DNA of 64,000 nt from Aquipseudomonas alcaligenes MRY13-0052 (GCA_000474255.1 BATO01000001.1:186001-250000); one strand, 5' to 3'. Positions 17,561-30,070 are shown, counted from the stretch's first letter. The notes: generated by a model not told the origin, from the letters alone. Translations and numbers: made by a program.

Positions 17561-18949
17561 TCAATCCAGCAGGGAAAGGGTGACCGGGGTCAGGTGGTTG
17601 TCTTCGACTCGCACGTCGAGTTCGCCCTCGCCCAGGCGAGCCTTCAGGCGCTGGCCGGTACGGGTCTGGGCGGCGTTGCGGATGGCCTGGCCGCGTTCGT
17701 CGAGGAGGATGCTGTAGCCCCGGCCGAGGGTGGCCAGCGGGCTGACCGCATTGAGCGTCTGCACCTGGCTTTGCAGCTGCAGGCGGCGCTCCTTGAGGCC
17801 TTCCTGCATGGCGCGCGGCAGGCGCGCGGCGAGGCTGTCCAGGCGCTGACGCAGCAGGCTCAGGGCGCGGCCCGGGTGTTGTGCGGCCAGGCGTGTCTCC
17901 AGGCGCGCGAAGCGTTCCCGGCGGGTGCTCAGCTGGCGGTCGAGCGCGCGTTGCAGGCGCATCTCCAGGTCGTCGAGGCGCTGGGCCTGCTGGCGCAGGC
18001 GCTCGCCCGGGTGGCGCAGGCGGCGGGTCAGGCCGTCGACGCGCAGGTGGTGATGGGCGATCTGCTGCTGCATGCGCAGCACCAGGCGCCGCTGCAGGCT
18101 CTCCAGGCGTTGGCGCAGGCTGCTGGAATCCGGGGCCAGGAGTTCGGCGGCGGCGGATGGCGTGGGCGCGCGGACGTCAGCGACGAAGTCGGCGATGGAC
18201 ACGTCCGTCTCATGGCCCACGGCGCTGACGATGGGCGTCTGGCAGACGGCCACGGCGCGGGCCACGGCTTCCTCGTTGAAGCACCAGAGGTCTTCCAGCG
18301 AGCCGCCGCCCCGGGCCAGGATCAGCGCATCGAAGCCCTGGGCGTCGGCCCGCTCGATGGCGCGGACGATCTGCGTGGTGGCTTCGCGGCCCTGCACGGC
18401 GGTGGGCACCAGGGTCAGTTCCACCTGTGGGGCGCGGCGGCGGAACACGCTGATGATGTCGCGGATCACCGCACCGGTGGGCGAACTGACGATGCCGATG
18501 CGCTGCGGGTGGGCGGGCAGCGGGCGCTTGGATTCGGCGTCGAACAGGCCTTCGGCGGCGAGCTTGTCCTTCAGGGCCTCGAAGGCCAGGCGCAGGGCAC
18601 CGTCACCGGCGGGCTCCACGGCATCGGCGATCATCTGGTAGTCGCCACGGCCCTCGAACAACGAGACCTTGCCGCGCACCTTCACCGCCAGGCCGTCGCG
18701 CAGCGCCTGGCGCACCTTGGCGGCGTTCTGCCGGAACAGCGCGCAGCGCACCTGGGCCTGGCTGTCCTTGAGGGTGAAGTAGAGGTGGCCGGACGCGGGC
18801 TTGGCCAGGTTGGAGATTTCGCCTTCCACCCAGACCTGGGGGAACACGTCCTCCAGCAGATGGCGGGCACGCTGGTTGAGCTGGCTGACGGTCAGCACCT
18901 CGCGGTCGAGGCCGAGCCGTTGGAAGGGGTCTTTGAACATGAGCGGCAT
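17561..18949 (-). CDS. xseA: Exodeoxyribonuclease VII large subunit
   Basis: 462 residues. Large subunit of the single-strand exonuclease that degrades DNA to acid-soluble oligonucleotides together with XseB. An N-terminal OB fold is seen (VSQLNQRARHLLE, WVEGEISNLAKPASGHLYF), then the conserved catalytic region with GIVSSPTGAVIRDI, RGGGSLEDLWCFN and VGHETDVSIADF, and a long coiled-coil-rich C-terminal part. ATG at 18949 or, three codons in, at 18940. The gene for the small subunit is not in the window. Confidence 0.95.
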   Translation of the reverse strand: MPLMFKDPFQRLGLDREVLTVSQLNQRARHLLEDVFPQVWVEGEISNLAKPASGHLYFTLKDSQAQVRCALFRQNAAKVRQALRDGLAVKVRGKVSLFEGRGDYQMIADAVEPAGDGALRLAFEALKDKLAAEGLFDAESKRPLPAHPQRIGIVSSPTGAVIRDIISVFRRRAPQVELTLVPTAVQGREATTQIVRAIERADAQGFDALILARGGGSLEDLWCFNEEAVARAVAVCQTPIVSAVGHETDVSIADFVADVRAPTPSAAAELLAPDSSSLRQRLESLQRRLVLRMQQQIAHHHLRVDGLTRRLRHPGERLRQQAQRLDDLEMRLQRALDRQLSTRRERFARLETRLAAQHPGRALSLLRQRLDSLAARLPRAMQEGLKERRLQLQSQVQTLNAVSPLATLGRGYSILLDERGQAIRNAAQTRTGQRLKARLGEGELDVRVEDNHLTPVTLSLLD

Positions 18950-18987
18950 GATACGGGCGGCGATGGCCCGCGCTCAATGCGTGCCGT

Positions 18988-19539
18988 TCAGTCGTGCACC
19001 TCGACCAGGCGCACGGGGAAGCCCAGGCGGTCGGCGAAGGCAGCGAGGAAGGCGCGGCTGAAGCCGGCTTCCAGCCAATCGTTGAAGACGAACGCCAGGT
19101 TGGAGAAGCCGCAGGCCTGCAGATAAAGGAAGCCGTTGATGTCGTCTTCGAAACCGCATTCGGGGCAGGTGAAGTTATCGGTTTCGCCCGGCCACCACTC
19201 TTCCAGGCTTTCGAACAGCGGCTCACCGACCTCGCGGCGGCACTCCGGGCAGCCGGCCTCGTGCAGGAAGCCACGGGCGGGGGTGTAGATGCAGCGCTTG
19301 TCGACGATTTCCAACCCGGCGCCGGGCTTGCCCAGCGGCAGCCGGTCGGGATGTTCGACCACCTGGCGCGCCCCGGATGCGACGGCGTGGACCATGCGGT
19401 TGCCGCCCCGGGCGAAGGCGCTGGGGAAGGCCTCGACCACACCCTGGCGCACCAGCCAGCGCAGCATGCGGCCGGCCAGGGCATGGTGGCCGGGCACGGT
19501 GGAAATCTGCGGGACGATGATCAGTTGACGGGTTTCCAC
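18988..19539 (-). CDS. Conserved protein with two CPEC zinc-ribbon-like knuckles, function unknown
   Basis: 183 residues, not recognised with a function. Two CPEC motifs about 35 residues apart (CPECRR and CPECGF) suggest a zinc-ribbon-like fold. No signal peptide or membrane segment. The start is GTG at 19539, supported by CGGAG about 7 bases upstream. It lies upstream of xseA on the same strand, separated by 38 bases, and may be read with it. The name should stay generic. Confidence 0.7.
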   Translation of the reverse strand: METRQLIIVPQISTVPGHHALAGRMLRWLVRQGVVEAFPSAFARGGNRMVHAVASGARQVVEHPDRLPLGKPGAGLEIVDKRCIYTPARGFLHEAGCPECRREVGEPLFESLEEWWPGETDNFTCPECGFEDDINGFLYLQACGFSNLAFVFNDWLEAGFSRAFLAAFADRLGFPVRLVEVHD

Positions 19540-19611
19540 ACGGGGCTCCGAGGGATCAGGGGCGCGCAGCTTAACCGCCAGTCGGCGGGCGTCAACCGCG
19601 AGGCGACGGAA

Positions 19612-20511
19612 TCAGCCTGCGCCCAGTTGCTGGCGGAAGTGCTCCACCAGGCCCTGGCTCAGGGGCGTGGCATCGTGGCGCCAGGCCAGGGCGACCTGGC
19701 TGTCGCAGTCGGCATCGGCCAGTGCCATGAAACGCACCCCGGCAGGCGCGATGGCGCGCATCGAGGCGGGCACCAGGGCGACGCCGAGCCCGGCTTCGAT
19801 GAGTTGCAGCTGGCTGGTCTTGCGTGAGACGGCGCGGGCCGCACGGGGAAAGAAGCCCTGGCGCAGGCAGAGTTCGGCGGCACGGTAGCTGAGGCCGCCG
19901 CGCTGCATGTGCGGCACCGAAACGAAGGGTTCGTCCGCCAGGCGGGCGAGGGGGATGGGCTCTGCCTCATCGGCCAGCGGGTGCTCGGCGGCCACGGCCA
20001 GCAGCAGCGGCTCGCGGTACAGCGGCTGCAGGGCGAGGCCGGGGTACTGGCGCAGCACCGGCAGGCGCAGCAGGCACACATCCAGGCGGCCTTCCTGCAA
20101 GTCGGCCAGTTGCTGCTCGGAGGATTGCTGGACGATCTCCAGGTTCACCCCTGGGTGCCGCTCCAGGTAGTTGCGCAGGGGCGTCTGCAAGGGCGTGCCC
20201 AGGGGCACCGAGCTGGAGTGGCTGAGGCGCAGGGTGCCGTGCTGGCCCTGGCCGACCTGGCGGGCCAGTTCGCCGGCGGCTTCCAGGTCCTGCAGCAGGC
20301 GCAGTGCCAGGGGGTGGAAGGTGCGCCCCGCCGGGGTCAGCTCGACCTGGCGCGGGCCGCGCTCCAGCAGCGGGGTGGCGAGGTGGGTTTCCAGTTCGCG
20401 CATCTGCCGGCTGAGGGCCGACTGGGCGATGTACAGGCGTTCGGCCGCGCGGCTGAAGCTGCCGCTCTCGACGATCTCGATGAAATAGCGCAGTTGTCGT
20501 AATGAGATCAC
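19612..20511 (-). CDS. LysR-family transcriptional regulator
   Basis: 299 residues. N-terminal helix-turn-helix at about 1-60 (SLRQLRYFIEIVESGSFSRA, AERLYIAQSALSRQMRELE), then an effector-binding domain of the periplasmic-binding fold. The start is the GTG at 20511, chosen because AGGAG lies 6-10 bases ahead and the resulting length is standard; a farther ATG at 20526 has no well-placed ribosome site. It is divergent from a TauE/SafE-type exporter, 109 bases away, which is its probable target. Confidence 0.9.
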   Translation of the reverse strand: MISLRQLRYFIEIVESGSFSRAAERLYIAQSALSRQMRELETHLATPLLERGPRQVELTPAGRTFHPLALRLLQDLEAAGELARQVGQGQHGTLRLSHSSSVPLGTPLQTPLRNYLERHPGVNLEIVQQSSEQQLADLQEGRLDVCLLRLPVLRQYPGLALQPLYREPLLLAVAAEHPLADEAEPIPLARLADEPFVSVPHMQRGGLSYRAAELCLRQGFFPRAARAVSRKTSQLQLIEAGLGVALVPASMRAIAPAGVRFMALADADCDSQVALAWRHDATPLSQGLVEHFRQQLGAG

Positions 20512-20620
20512 GGGGGCTCCTGCCATGCCTTTTGGAGATGGGTCGAGACGGTGGATTGTATTGGCCCGATGCCTGCCGCGCTCGCTAGATTGGCGGCACT
20601 TCCCTGTCGAGCGCCGTTCC

Positions 20621-21400
20621 ATGAGTGTCGAAAGCCTGTTCGCCCTGCTGTCGTTTTCGCCGACCGACTGGTTGCTCATCGCGGGGACCATCGTCCTGGC
20701 CTATGTGGTGTTCGGCATCGCCGGCTTCGGCACGGCGTTGGTGGCCGGGCCGCTGCTGGTGAGCAGCCTGCCCATGGCGCGGATCATCCCGCTGCTGGTG
20801 CTGCTGGATTTCGTCGCCTCCGCCGGCAGCTGGTTCACGGCGCGCCAGGCGGTGGCCGGGAGTGAGCTGCGTCGGCTGTTGCCCTGCATGGCGCTGGGCT
20901 GCGCCATTGGCGCCTACGGGCTGGTGAACCTGGATGCCGAGTTGCTGATGCTGCTGTTCGGCCTGTTCGTTTGTGCCTATGCCGTCTGGTCGCTGTTCCT
21001 GCAGCCGGTGCGGCAGGCACCGATGAAGCCCCTCTGGGTGGTGCCCTTCGGTGTCTTCGGCGGCACCTTCGGGGCGCTGTTCGGCAGTGGAGGTTTCCTC
21101 TATGCGCTGTACCTGAGCGGCCGTTTGCCCGAGAAGGAGCAGATCCGCGCGACCCAGAGTGCGCTGATCGGCTGCAGCACCCTGGTGCGCCTGGGGCTGT
21201 TCGTCGTGGCCGGGCTCTATGCTGACTGGCAGATACTGCTGCTCGCCCTGAGCCTGCTGCCGGCCATGACGCTGGGGCTGTGGATAGGCCGGCGCCTGAC
21301 CCTGCGCCTGTCCCGCGAGGCCTTTGTGCGGCTGGTCACCTGGCTGGTGCTGTGCAGCGGCGTGGCGCTGGTGGCGCGCTACCTGGCGCTGCAGCCTTGA
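20621..21400 (+). CDS. TauE/SafE-family membrane exporter
   Basis: 259 residues, about eight hydrophobic segments, with the glycine-rich repeats typical of the sulfite exporter TauE/SafE family (YVVFGIAGFGTALVAGPLL in the first half, GVFGGTFGALFGSGGFLYAL in the second). Predicted to move sulfite, sulfonates or another organic anion over the inner membrane. The ATG at 20621 starts just ahead of the first segment; upstream in-frame sequence overlaps the divergent promoter region. The substrate is unknown; the adjacent LysR gene is the likely regulator. Confidence 0.85.
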   Translation: MSVESLFALLSFSPTDWLLIAGTIVLAYVVFGIAGFGTALVAGPLLVSSLPMARIIPLLVLLDFVASAGSWFTARQAVAGSELRRLLPCMALGCAIGAYGLVNLDAELLMLLFGLFVCAYAVWSLFLQPVRQAPMKPLWVVPFGVFGGTFGALFGSGGFLYALYLSGRLPEKEQIRATQSALIGCSTLVRLGLFVVAGLYADWQILLLALSLLPAMTLGLWIGRRLTLRLSREAFVRLVTWLVLCSGVALVARYLALQP

Positions 21401-21443
21401 GTGGCGCGCCGCCCGCTGCGCCACTGAAGCGGGCGGCGCGGGG

Positions 21444-22799
21444 CTAGAACAGCTCCAGCGGGTATTGGATGCGCAGGCGCGTCTGGTCGATGGAGGCGTC
21501 TGCGTAGGCGCGGTTGCTGCGGTGCCAGATCTGCGTGGCGCGCAGGTGCAGGTTCTTCAGCGGGCCGCTGGCGAAGGTGTAGCCGAGGTCCAGGTCCAGC
21601 TCGTGGTGCTTGCCGTCGCGACCGTAGAGCCCGTGGTAGATGCTGTGGCTAGGGGCATGGCTGCCGTCTGCGCCCCAGCCCCGCTGGTAGCGCAGGGCCA
21701 GGTTCAGCTCCGGCAGGCCCAGCCAGTGCAGGCGCTGGTCATAGCGAAGCTGCCAGGAGCGCTCACGGGGCCCGTTGAAGTCCGAATACGCGGCGGCGTT
21801 GGCCAGGACGATCGACTGGCTGCTCTGCCCATCACCGAAGCCGATGTAGTCGAAGGGCGTGTCCGAGAAGGTGCGCTGGTAGGCCAGGGTCAGGCGGTGC
21901 GCGCCCAAACGGTAGGCGATGGCGTGGGAGCCGATCAGGTTGTCGATGGGGCCGAACAGCGAGGCGCCACTGTTGCGGGTGCGATAGAGGTGGGTGCTGT
22001 TGCTCAGGGTGCCGGCGCCGAGCGCCTGTTCGTGGCCCAGGTGCAGGTAGTGCTGGGTCCAGACGTCCTCCAGCTGGCCCAGGTAATAGGAGAGGCTCCA
22101 GGGTTCGCCGCGATGGCTGAGCCCTATATAGCTGGCGCTGTGGATATCGATGCCGCGCCGGTCCGGGCGGCCGACGACGGTGGAGATGGCGCCACGGTTC
22201 TTGCTTTCGGTGGGGCCGGAAAGCGCGGTGAAACGCGCCGCCTCCAGTTGCCGCCTGGCCCAGTCGCCCTGCAGGTGCAGGCCGTGGGCCATGCCGGGGA
22301 TGATGCGACTGTTGTCCGCCGCCAGCACCGGCGCCTGGGTGCTGAAGTTGCCGTACTTGAGCTGCGCATCGGCGATTTTCAGCTTGAGCGCGCCGCCGGC
22401 CTTGCCGTGGCTGTCTCGCGGGTGGCCCTGGCCGTCCACCGCCAGGGTGCCCGTGCCGGTGCGCCCGCCGCCGCTGTCGAGTTTGAACGCAGCCATGGCT
22501 AAGGCATCGACGCCCAGGCCGATGAGGCCGGGCGTGAAGCCCGAGTGGTAATGCAGCTGTACGGACTGCCCCCATTCCTGGCGGTAGCCGTTGCGTTCGT
22601 CGCGGGGTTTATAGCGGTTGCGCCCGGCGTTGTTCGGGCCATCGCGAAAGTCGCGGGCAAAGTACTGGTTGTCGAAGAACAGGCGGGCGTCGCCCTGGGC
22701 GAGGACGTCGCTCCAGGAGGTCTCCTGCGCCTGGGTGTGGCAGGCGAGGGCGGTCAGCAGTGGCAGGCAGAGGGGGAGGGCGAGGCGATTCACGAACAT
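21444..22799 (-). CDS. OprD-family outer-membrane porin
   Basis: 451 residues. Signal peptide at about 1-24 (ends TQAQE) and an 18-strand type beta-barrel pattern of alternating residues ending in a C-terminal aromatic (IQYPLELF). OprD hallmarks are the N-terminal FFDNQYFARDFR and the WGQSVQLHYHSGFTPGLIGLG stretch. These porins give substrate-specific uptake of small molecules such as amino acids or carboxylates. AAGGAG precedes the ATG at 22799. It lies 95 bases downstream of a phosphatase gene on the same strand, so joint expression is possible. Confidence 0.92.
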   Translation of the reverse strand: MFVNRLALPLCLPLLTALACHTQAQETSWSDVLAQGDARLFFDNQYFARDFRDGPNNAGRNRYKPRDERNGYRQEWGQSVQLHYHSGFTPGLIGLGVDALAMAAFKLDSGGGRTGTGTLAVDGQGHPRDSHGKAGGALKLKIADAQLKYGNFSTQAPVLAADNSRIIPGMAHGLHLQGDWARRQLEAARFTALSGPTESKNRGAISTVVGRPDRRGIDIHSASYIGLSHRGEPWSLSYYLGQLEDVWTQHYLHLGHEQALGAGTLSNSTHLYRTRNSGASLFGPIDNLIGSHAIAYRLGAHRLTLAYQRTFSDTPFDYIGFGDGQSSQSIVLANAAAYSDFNGPRERSWQLRYDQRLHWLGLPELNLALRYQRGWGADGSHAPSHSIYHGLYGRDGKHHELDLDLGYTFASGPLKNLHLRATQIWHRSNRAYADASIDQTRLRIQYPLELF

Positions 22800-22858
22800 G
22801 GTGTCGCTCCTTCTTATCGAGGCTACGGCTCCCTGCGTGGGGTGATGCCTTCCATGGC

Positions 22859-22885
22859 GGGCCGCGGCGTCACCCGCCGCGGCCC
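22859..22885. terminator. Strong intergenic stem-loop between the phosphatase and porin genes
   Basis: 11-bp GC-rich stem GGGCCGCGGCG / CGCCGCGGCCC around TCACC. No T-run on either side, so it may be an attenuator, an mRNA-stabilising hairpin or a weak terminator. Confidence 0.45.
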
Positions 22886-22894
22886 GGGTGGGCG

Positions 22895-23608
22895 TCAATC
22901 CAGGGCGAGGTTGCTTCTCACCTCGCGCCGGGCGTGCTCGAAGTCACGCAGGGCGCCGGGGTTCTTCAGCAGTTCGTTGGCGAGTACCGCCGCGGATATG
23001 CGCCCGCCTTCCAGGTCGGTGGGGTAGTGCACGCCCGCCACCACGCGGCTTTGCGCGGCTGCTGCGGCCCGGGCGAAGAGCTCGGCGCGGTGTTCCGGCA
23101 GCATCTTGGCCAGCAGGATGGCGGTGAGGTAGGCGTCCATGGTGTGGCCGCTGGGGTAGGACTCGCCCATGGGGGGCGGCAGTATCGGCTTCACCTCCTG
23201 GCTGAGTTGGTAGGGGCGGGGGCGGGCGAAGTGGTGCTTGGCGGGCATCAGCGTCTGCTCCAGGTCCACCAGCACGCGGCGGAAGAAGTGCGCGGTCTGT
23301 GGGTGCCGCTCGACGGTGAACTCCGCCCCGAGGATGCCCTGGGCGAAGGGGAAGGCCGCGTCATCGAGGTGGTCGTCGCGCTTGGCCTGCTCCACCTGCC
23401 GCGGGGTGCGCTCGCGCTGGACGAGCAGCACGGTATCGAGGTCGAGCCGGTCTTCGGCGGTGCCGGCGGGCGGCGGCGGTGGCAGGTACTCCGCGAGCTC
23501 CAGCGTCCGTTGCGGCAGGTAGGGCATGAGCTCCGGCTGCGTGGCCTGGGTGGTTGGGCTCAGGATCAGCAGCAGGGTGGCGAAAAGGGGCAAGGGTGAA
23601 CGGGTCAT
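22895..23608 (-). CDS. Class A non-specific acid phosphatase, PAP2 superfamily (PhoN-like)
   Basis: 237 residues. Signal peptide of about 20 residues. The three-part phosphatase signature is present: K-x6-RP in KHHFARPRP, PSGH in GESYPSGHT, and SR-x5-H-x3-D in SRVVAGVHYPTD. The soluble periplasmic layout (no internal membrane segments) fits class A acid phosphatases that release phosphate from organic esters. The start at 23608 has AAAGGA about 8 bases ahead. The frame is open far upstream but that part is Pro/Arg-rich and not coding-like. Confidence 0.9.
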   Translation of the reverse strand: MTRSPLPLFATLLLILSPTTQATQPELMPYLPQRTLELAEYLPPPPPAGTAEDRLDLDTVLLVQRERTPRQVEQAKRDDHLDDAAFPFAQGILGAEFTVERHPQTAHFFRRVLVDLEQTLMPAKHHFARPRPYQLSQEVKPILPPPMGESYPSGHTMDAYLTAILLAKMLPEHRAELFARAAAAAQSRVVAGVHYPTDLEGGRISAAVLANELLKNPGALRDFEHARREVRSNLALD

Positions 23609-25598
<1,990 letters not shown>

Positions 25599-25616
25599 GG
25601 GGCCGCGTAACAGGTG

Positions 25617-25693
25617 CTGGAAGCTGGAAGCTGGAGGACGGAAGCATGACTTTCGCCCTGCACTTCCAGCTTCTGGCTTTCAGCTTCAAGCTC
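25617..25693. repeat. AAGCTGG/CTTCAAG-type intergenic hairpin element between guaB and guaA
   Basis: Left arm contains GCTGG-AAGCTGG-AAGCTGG; right arm contains CTTCCAGCTTCTGGCTTTCAG and CTTCAAG. The arms pair imperfectly into a long stem. A related element with the same heptads lies between hom and thrC, so this is a dispersed repeat family. Confidence 0.7.
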
Positions 25694-25710
25694 TTTCCGA
25701 AGGAAAGCTC

Positions 25711-27291
<1,581 letters not shown>

Positions 27292-27318
27292 CGGCGCACG
27301 CCTGAAGGCAGCGTCGAA

Positions 27319-27349
27319 GGCGCGGACCGCATGCGGTCCGCGCCTTTTT
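27319..27349 (+). terminator. Rho-independent terminator after guaA
   Basis: Stem GGCGCGGACC / GGTCCGCGCC (27319-27328 with 27335-27344) with loop GCATGC, followed by TTTTT. Confidence 0.9.
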
Positions 27350-27403
27350 CATATCCGCCATCGCTTCCTCTCATCTGCCGCAGCAACCTGTCGCAGCCTT
27401 TTC

Positions 27404-27434
27404 TTGAGAACGAAGCGCAGTTGATCCGTATAAT
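27404..27434 (+). promoter_or_regulatory. Promoter of the iron-transport-like operon
   Basis: TTGAGA (27404-27409) and perfect TATAAT (27429-27434) with a somewhat long 19-base spacer, 36 bases before the binding-protein ATG. Confidence 0.55.
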
Positions 27435-27447
27435 CGTTTCCGATTAT
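27430..27447. promoter_or_regulatory. Fur-box-like palindrome overlapping the -10
   Basis: ATAATCG-TTTC-CGATTAT, perfect 7-bp arms. It resembles the ATAAT...ATTAT core of the Fur operator but is one base longer between half-sites, so Fur control is plausible and not certain. Confidence 0.45.
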
Positions 27448-27470
27448 TGCTGAGTTGATAGGAGTGGCTT

Positions 27471-28490
27471 ATGTCGGCACGTCTCGTAACTGCGTTGGCC
27501 CGCGTCTGCGGCGCCGGTGTTCTGTCCCTCGGTCTGTTGCTGCCCATGGCGGCCCGGGCCGACGACGCGGTGACCCTGACTCTGTACAACGGGCAGCACG
27601 AAGCGACCGGCAAGGCCGTCGCCGAGGCCTTCACCAAAGCGACCGGCATCCAGGTGCGCATCCGCAAGGGTGGCGGTGGCCAGCTGGCCAACCAGATCGC
27701 CGAAGAGGGCGAGCGCTCGCCCGCCGACATCATCTACACCGAAGAAGCGCCGCCGCTGATCAAGCTGGCCGGCCAGGGCATGTTGGCCAAGGTGGATGAC
27801 AGCTCCCTCAAGCAGGTTGAGCCGCAGTTCGCCGACCCCGCCGGCAACTGGATCGGCGTCACCTCGCGTGTGCGCGTGCTCGCCTACAACCCCGAGGAAC
27901 TGGGCGACCAGGCCCTGCCGCAAAGCGTGCTCGATGTGGCCGACCCGGAATGGAGCGGCAAGATCGCCTTCGTGCCCAGCAGCGGTGAGTTCCTTGGCCA
28001 GGTGGCCGCCATCATCAAGCTGGAAGGCCGCGAGAAGGCCGAGGAATGGCTGACCGGCCTCAAGGCCTTCGGCTCCACCTACACCAACAACGTCATCGCC
28101 ATGAAGGCAGTGGAGAACGGTGAAGTCGCCGCCGCGCTGATCAACAGCTACTACTGGATGGCGCTGAAGAAAGAGAAGGGCGAGCTGAAGAGCAAGCTGC
28201 ACTACTTCGCCGACGGCGATGCCGGCGGCCTGGCCAGCGTCTCCGGCGTGGCGGTGGTGAAAGCCAGCAAGCACCCGAAGGAGGCCCAGCAGTTCGTCGC
28301 CTTCATGCTCAGCGAAGAGGGCCAGAAGGCCATCCTCAGCCAGTCCGCCGAATACCCGGTGAACCAGAAGGTGTCGGCCGACCCGCTGCTCAAGCCCTAT
28401 GACCAACTGCGCCCGCCCAAGCTCACCGCCGCCGACATCGGCCTGGCGGAGGACGCCCTGGAGCTGGAGCGTGAGGTCGGGCTGAACTGA
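27471..28490 (+). CDS. Ferric-iron ABC transporter substrate-binding protein (FbpA/HitA-like)
   Basis: 339 residues, periplasmic. Signal peptide at about 1-29 ending ARADD. The N-terminal LTLYNGQHE and the tyrosine pair Y227-Y228 in INSYYWMAL are the Fe3+-binding features of the FbpA family. GATAGGAG lies about 7 bases before the ATG. Its stop overlaps the start of the permease gene by one base. The Fur-like palindrome over its promoter supports an iron role. Confidence 0.88.
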   Translation: MSARLVTALARVCGAGVLSLGLLLPMAARADDAVTLTLYNGQHEATGKAVAEAFTKATGIQVRIRKGGGGQLANQIAEEGERSPADIIYTEEAPPLIKLAGQGMLAKVDDSSLKQVEPQFADPAGNWIGVTSRVRVLAYNPEELGDQALPQSVLDVADPEWSGKIAFVPSSGEFLGQVAAIIKLEGREKAEEWLTGLKAFGSTYTNNVIAMKAVENGEVAAALINSYYWMALKKEKGELKSKLHYFADGDAGGLASVSGVAVVKASKHPKEAQQFVAFMLSEEGQKAILSQSAEYPVNQKVSADPLLKPYDQLRPPKLTAADIGLAEDALELEREVGLN

Positions 28491-30070
28491 TGCAAGCCGA
28501 AGTCCTGGACCCGGCCCTGGCGGCCTCGGCATCGAAACCCCTCGGCCGTCGTCGCCGCTCCCCGCCCATCTGGCTGCAGGTGCCGGTCCTGGCATTGTTG
28601 CTGGTCGCCGCGCTGCCCCTGTTCTACGTGGCCGTGCGCAGCTGGGAATCCGGCTGGCACACCGCCTGGCAGCTGCTGTGGCGCCCCTTCGTGTTCCACC
28701 TGCTGGCCAACACCATGAAGCTGATGGTGCTGGTGACCGCCGGTTGCGTACTGCTCGGCTTGGCTCTGGCCTGGTGCGTGGAGCGCAGCGACCTGCGCTG
28801 GCGCCGCCAGTGGAACGTGCTGCTGTGCCTGCCCTTTGCGATTCCGGCCTTCGTGGCCGGTTTCTCGTGGATCTCCATCAGCCCGGTGTTCGAGGGCCTC
28901 GGCGGCACGGCGCTGGTGATGATCCTGTCCAAATACCCGCTGATCTACCTGCCGGTGGTGGCCACGCTGCGTAACCTCGACCCGGCGCTGGAAGAGTCCG
29001 CGCGCATGCTCGGCTACACCCGGCGCCAGGTGTTCTGGCGGGTGACCCTGCCGCTGCTGCGGCCGACCCTGATGGGCACCGGGCTGCTGGTGGCGCTGCA
29101 CATGCTGGTGGAATTCGGCGCGCCGTCGATCATGCGCTACCAGACCTTCACCACCGCTATCTATCAGCAGTTCGAGCTGGAATTCAGCAACGCCAACGCG
29201 GCGATGCTTTCGGCGCTGCTGCTGGCCCTGTGCATGTTGATGATGGGCATGGAACTGCGCCTGCGCGGGCGCGGCTTCGCCCGTACCGGGCAAGGCGTGG
29301 CGCGACGCACCGCGCCGGTGCGCCTGGGCCTGTGGAACTGGCCGATCCAGGTGCTGCTGGTGGCGCTGGTGGTGATCGGCTCGGGCACGCCGCTGGCCAT
29401 GCTCGGCTTCTGGATCCACGAAGGCAGTTCGGCGGCCTTCCCGCTGATGGACATCCTGCGCACCCTGGGGTCGTCGCTCTACCTGTCCTTCGGCGGCGCG
29501 CTGATCAGCTGCCTGCTGGCATTGCCGGTGGGGCTGGTGGTGGTGCGCTACCACGGGCGCCTGGCGCGTCTGGCCGAACGCCTGCCCTACCTGTTGCACG
29601 CGTTGCCGGGGCTGGTGATCGCCCTGTCCCTGGTGTTCTTCGCCCTGGGTTATGCGCCGGCGCTGTACCAGACCACGTTGCTGTTGCTGGTGGCCTACGC
29701 GCTGCTGTTCATGCCCATGGCCCAGTCGCCGATCCGCGTGGCGCTGGAGAAGGCCTCGCCGCAGCTGGAGGAGGCCGCACGCACCCTCGGGCAGACGTCG
29801 TTCAAGGCCTTCCTGCGGGTGACGCTGCCGATCATCTTCCCGGCCATCGGCGCCGGTTTCGTGCTGGTGTTCCTCGACTGCATGAAGGAGCTGACGGCCA
29901 CCCTGATCCTCGGCCCCACCGGGCTGGATACGCTGGCCACCGCCGTCTGGTCGCACACCGCCAACCTGGAGTACGCCGCCGCTGCGCCCTACGCCGCGTT
30001 GATCGTGCTGGTGTCCGGGCTGCCGGTGTACCTGCTCACCACCCGCGCCTACCTGGGCCGCAACCGCTAG
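28490..30070 (+). CDS. Ferric-iron ABC transporter permease (FbpB/HitB-like)
   Basis: 526 residues with about twelve membrane segments in two repeated halves. Each half has an EAA-type loop that contacts the ATPase: LEESARMLGYTRRQVFWRVTL and LEEAARTLGQTSFKAFLRVTL (first 20 residues of each are the match). The ATG overlaps the upstream stop as ATGA-type coupling. No ATPase gene follows; the next gene is a multicopper oxidase about 170 bases away. The ATPase must be supplied from elsewhere, as for hitAB in other pseudomonads. Confidence 0.88.
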   Translation: MQAEVLDPALAASASKPLGRRRRSPPIWLQVPVLALLLVAALPLFYVAVRSWESGWHTAWQLLWRPFVFHLLANTMKLMVLVTAGCVLLGLALAWCVERSDLRWRRQWNVLLCLPFAIPAFVAGFSWISISPVFEGLGGTALVMILSKYPLIYLPVVATLRNLDPALEESARMLGYTRRQVFWRVTLPLLRPTLMGTGLLVALHMLVEFGAPSIMRYQTFTTAIYQQFELEFSNANAAMLSALLLALCMLMMGMELRLRGRGFARTGQGVARRTAPVRLGLWNWPIQVLLVALVVIGSGTPLAMLGFWIHEGSSAAFPLMDILRTLGSSLYLSFGGALISCLLALPVGLVVVRYHGRLARLAERLPYLLHALPGLVIALSLVFFALGYAPALYQTTLLLLVAYALLFMPMAQSPIRVALEKASPQLEEAARTLGQTSFKAFLRVTLPIIFPAIGAGFVLVFLDCMKELTATLILGPTGLDTLATAVWSHTANLEYAAAAPYAALIVLVSGLPVYLLTTRAYLGRNR

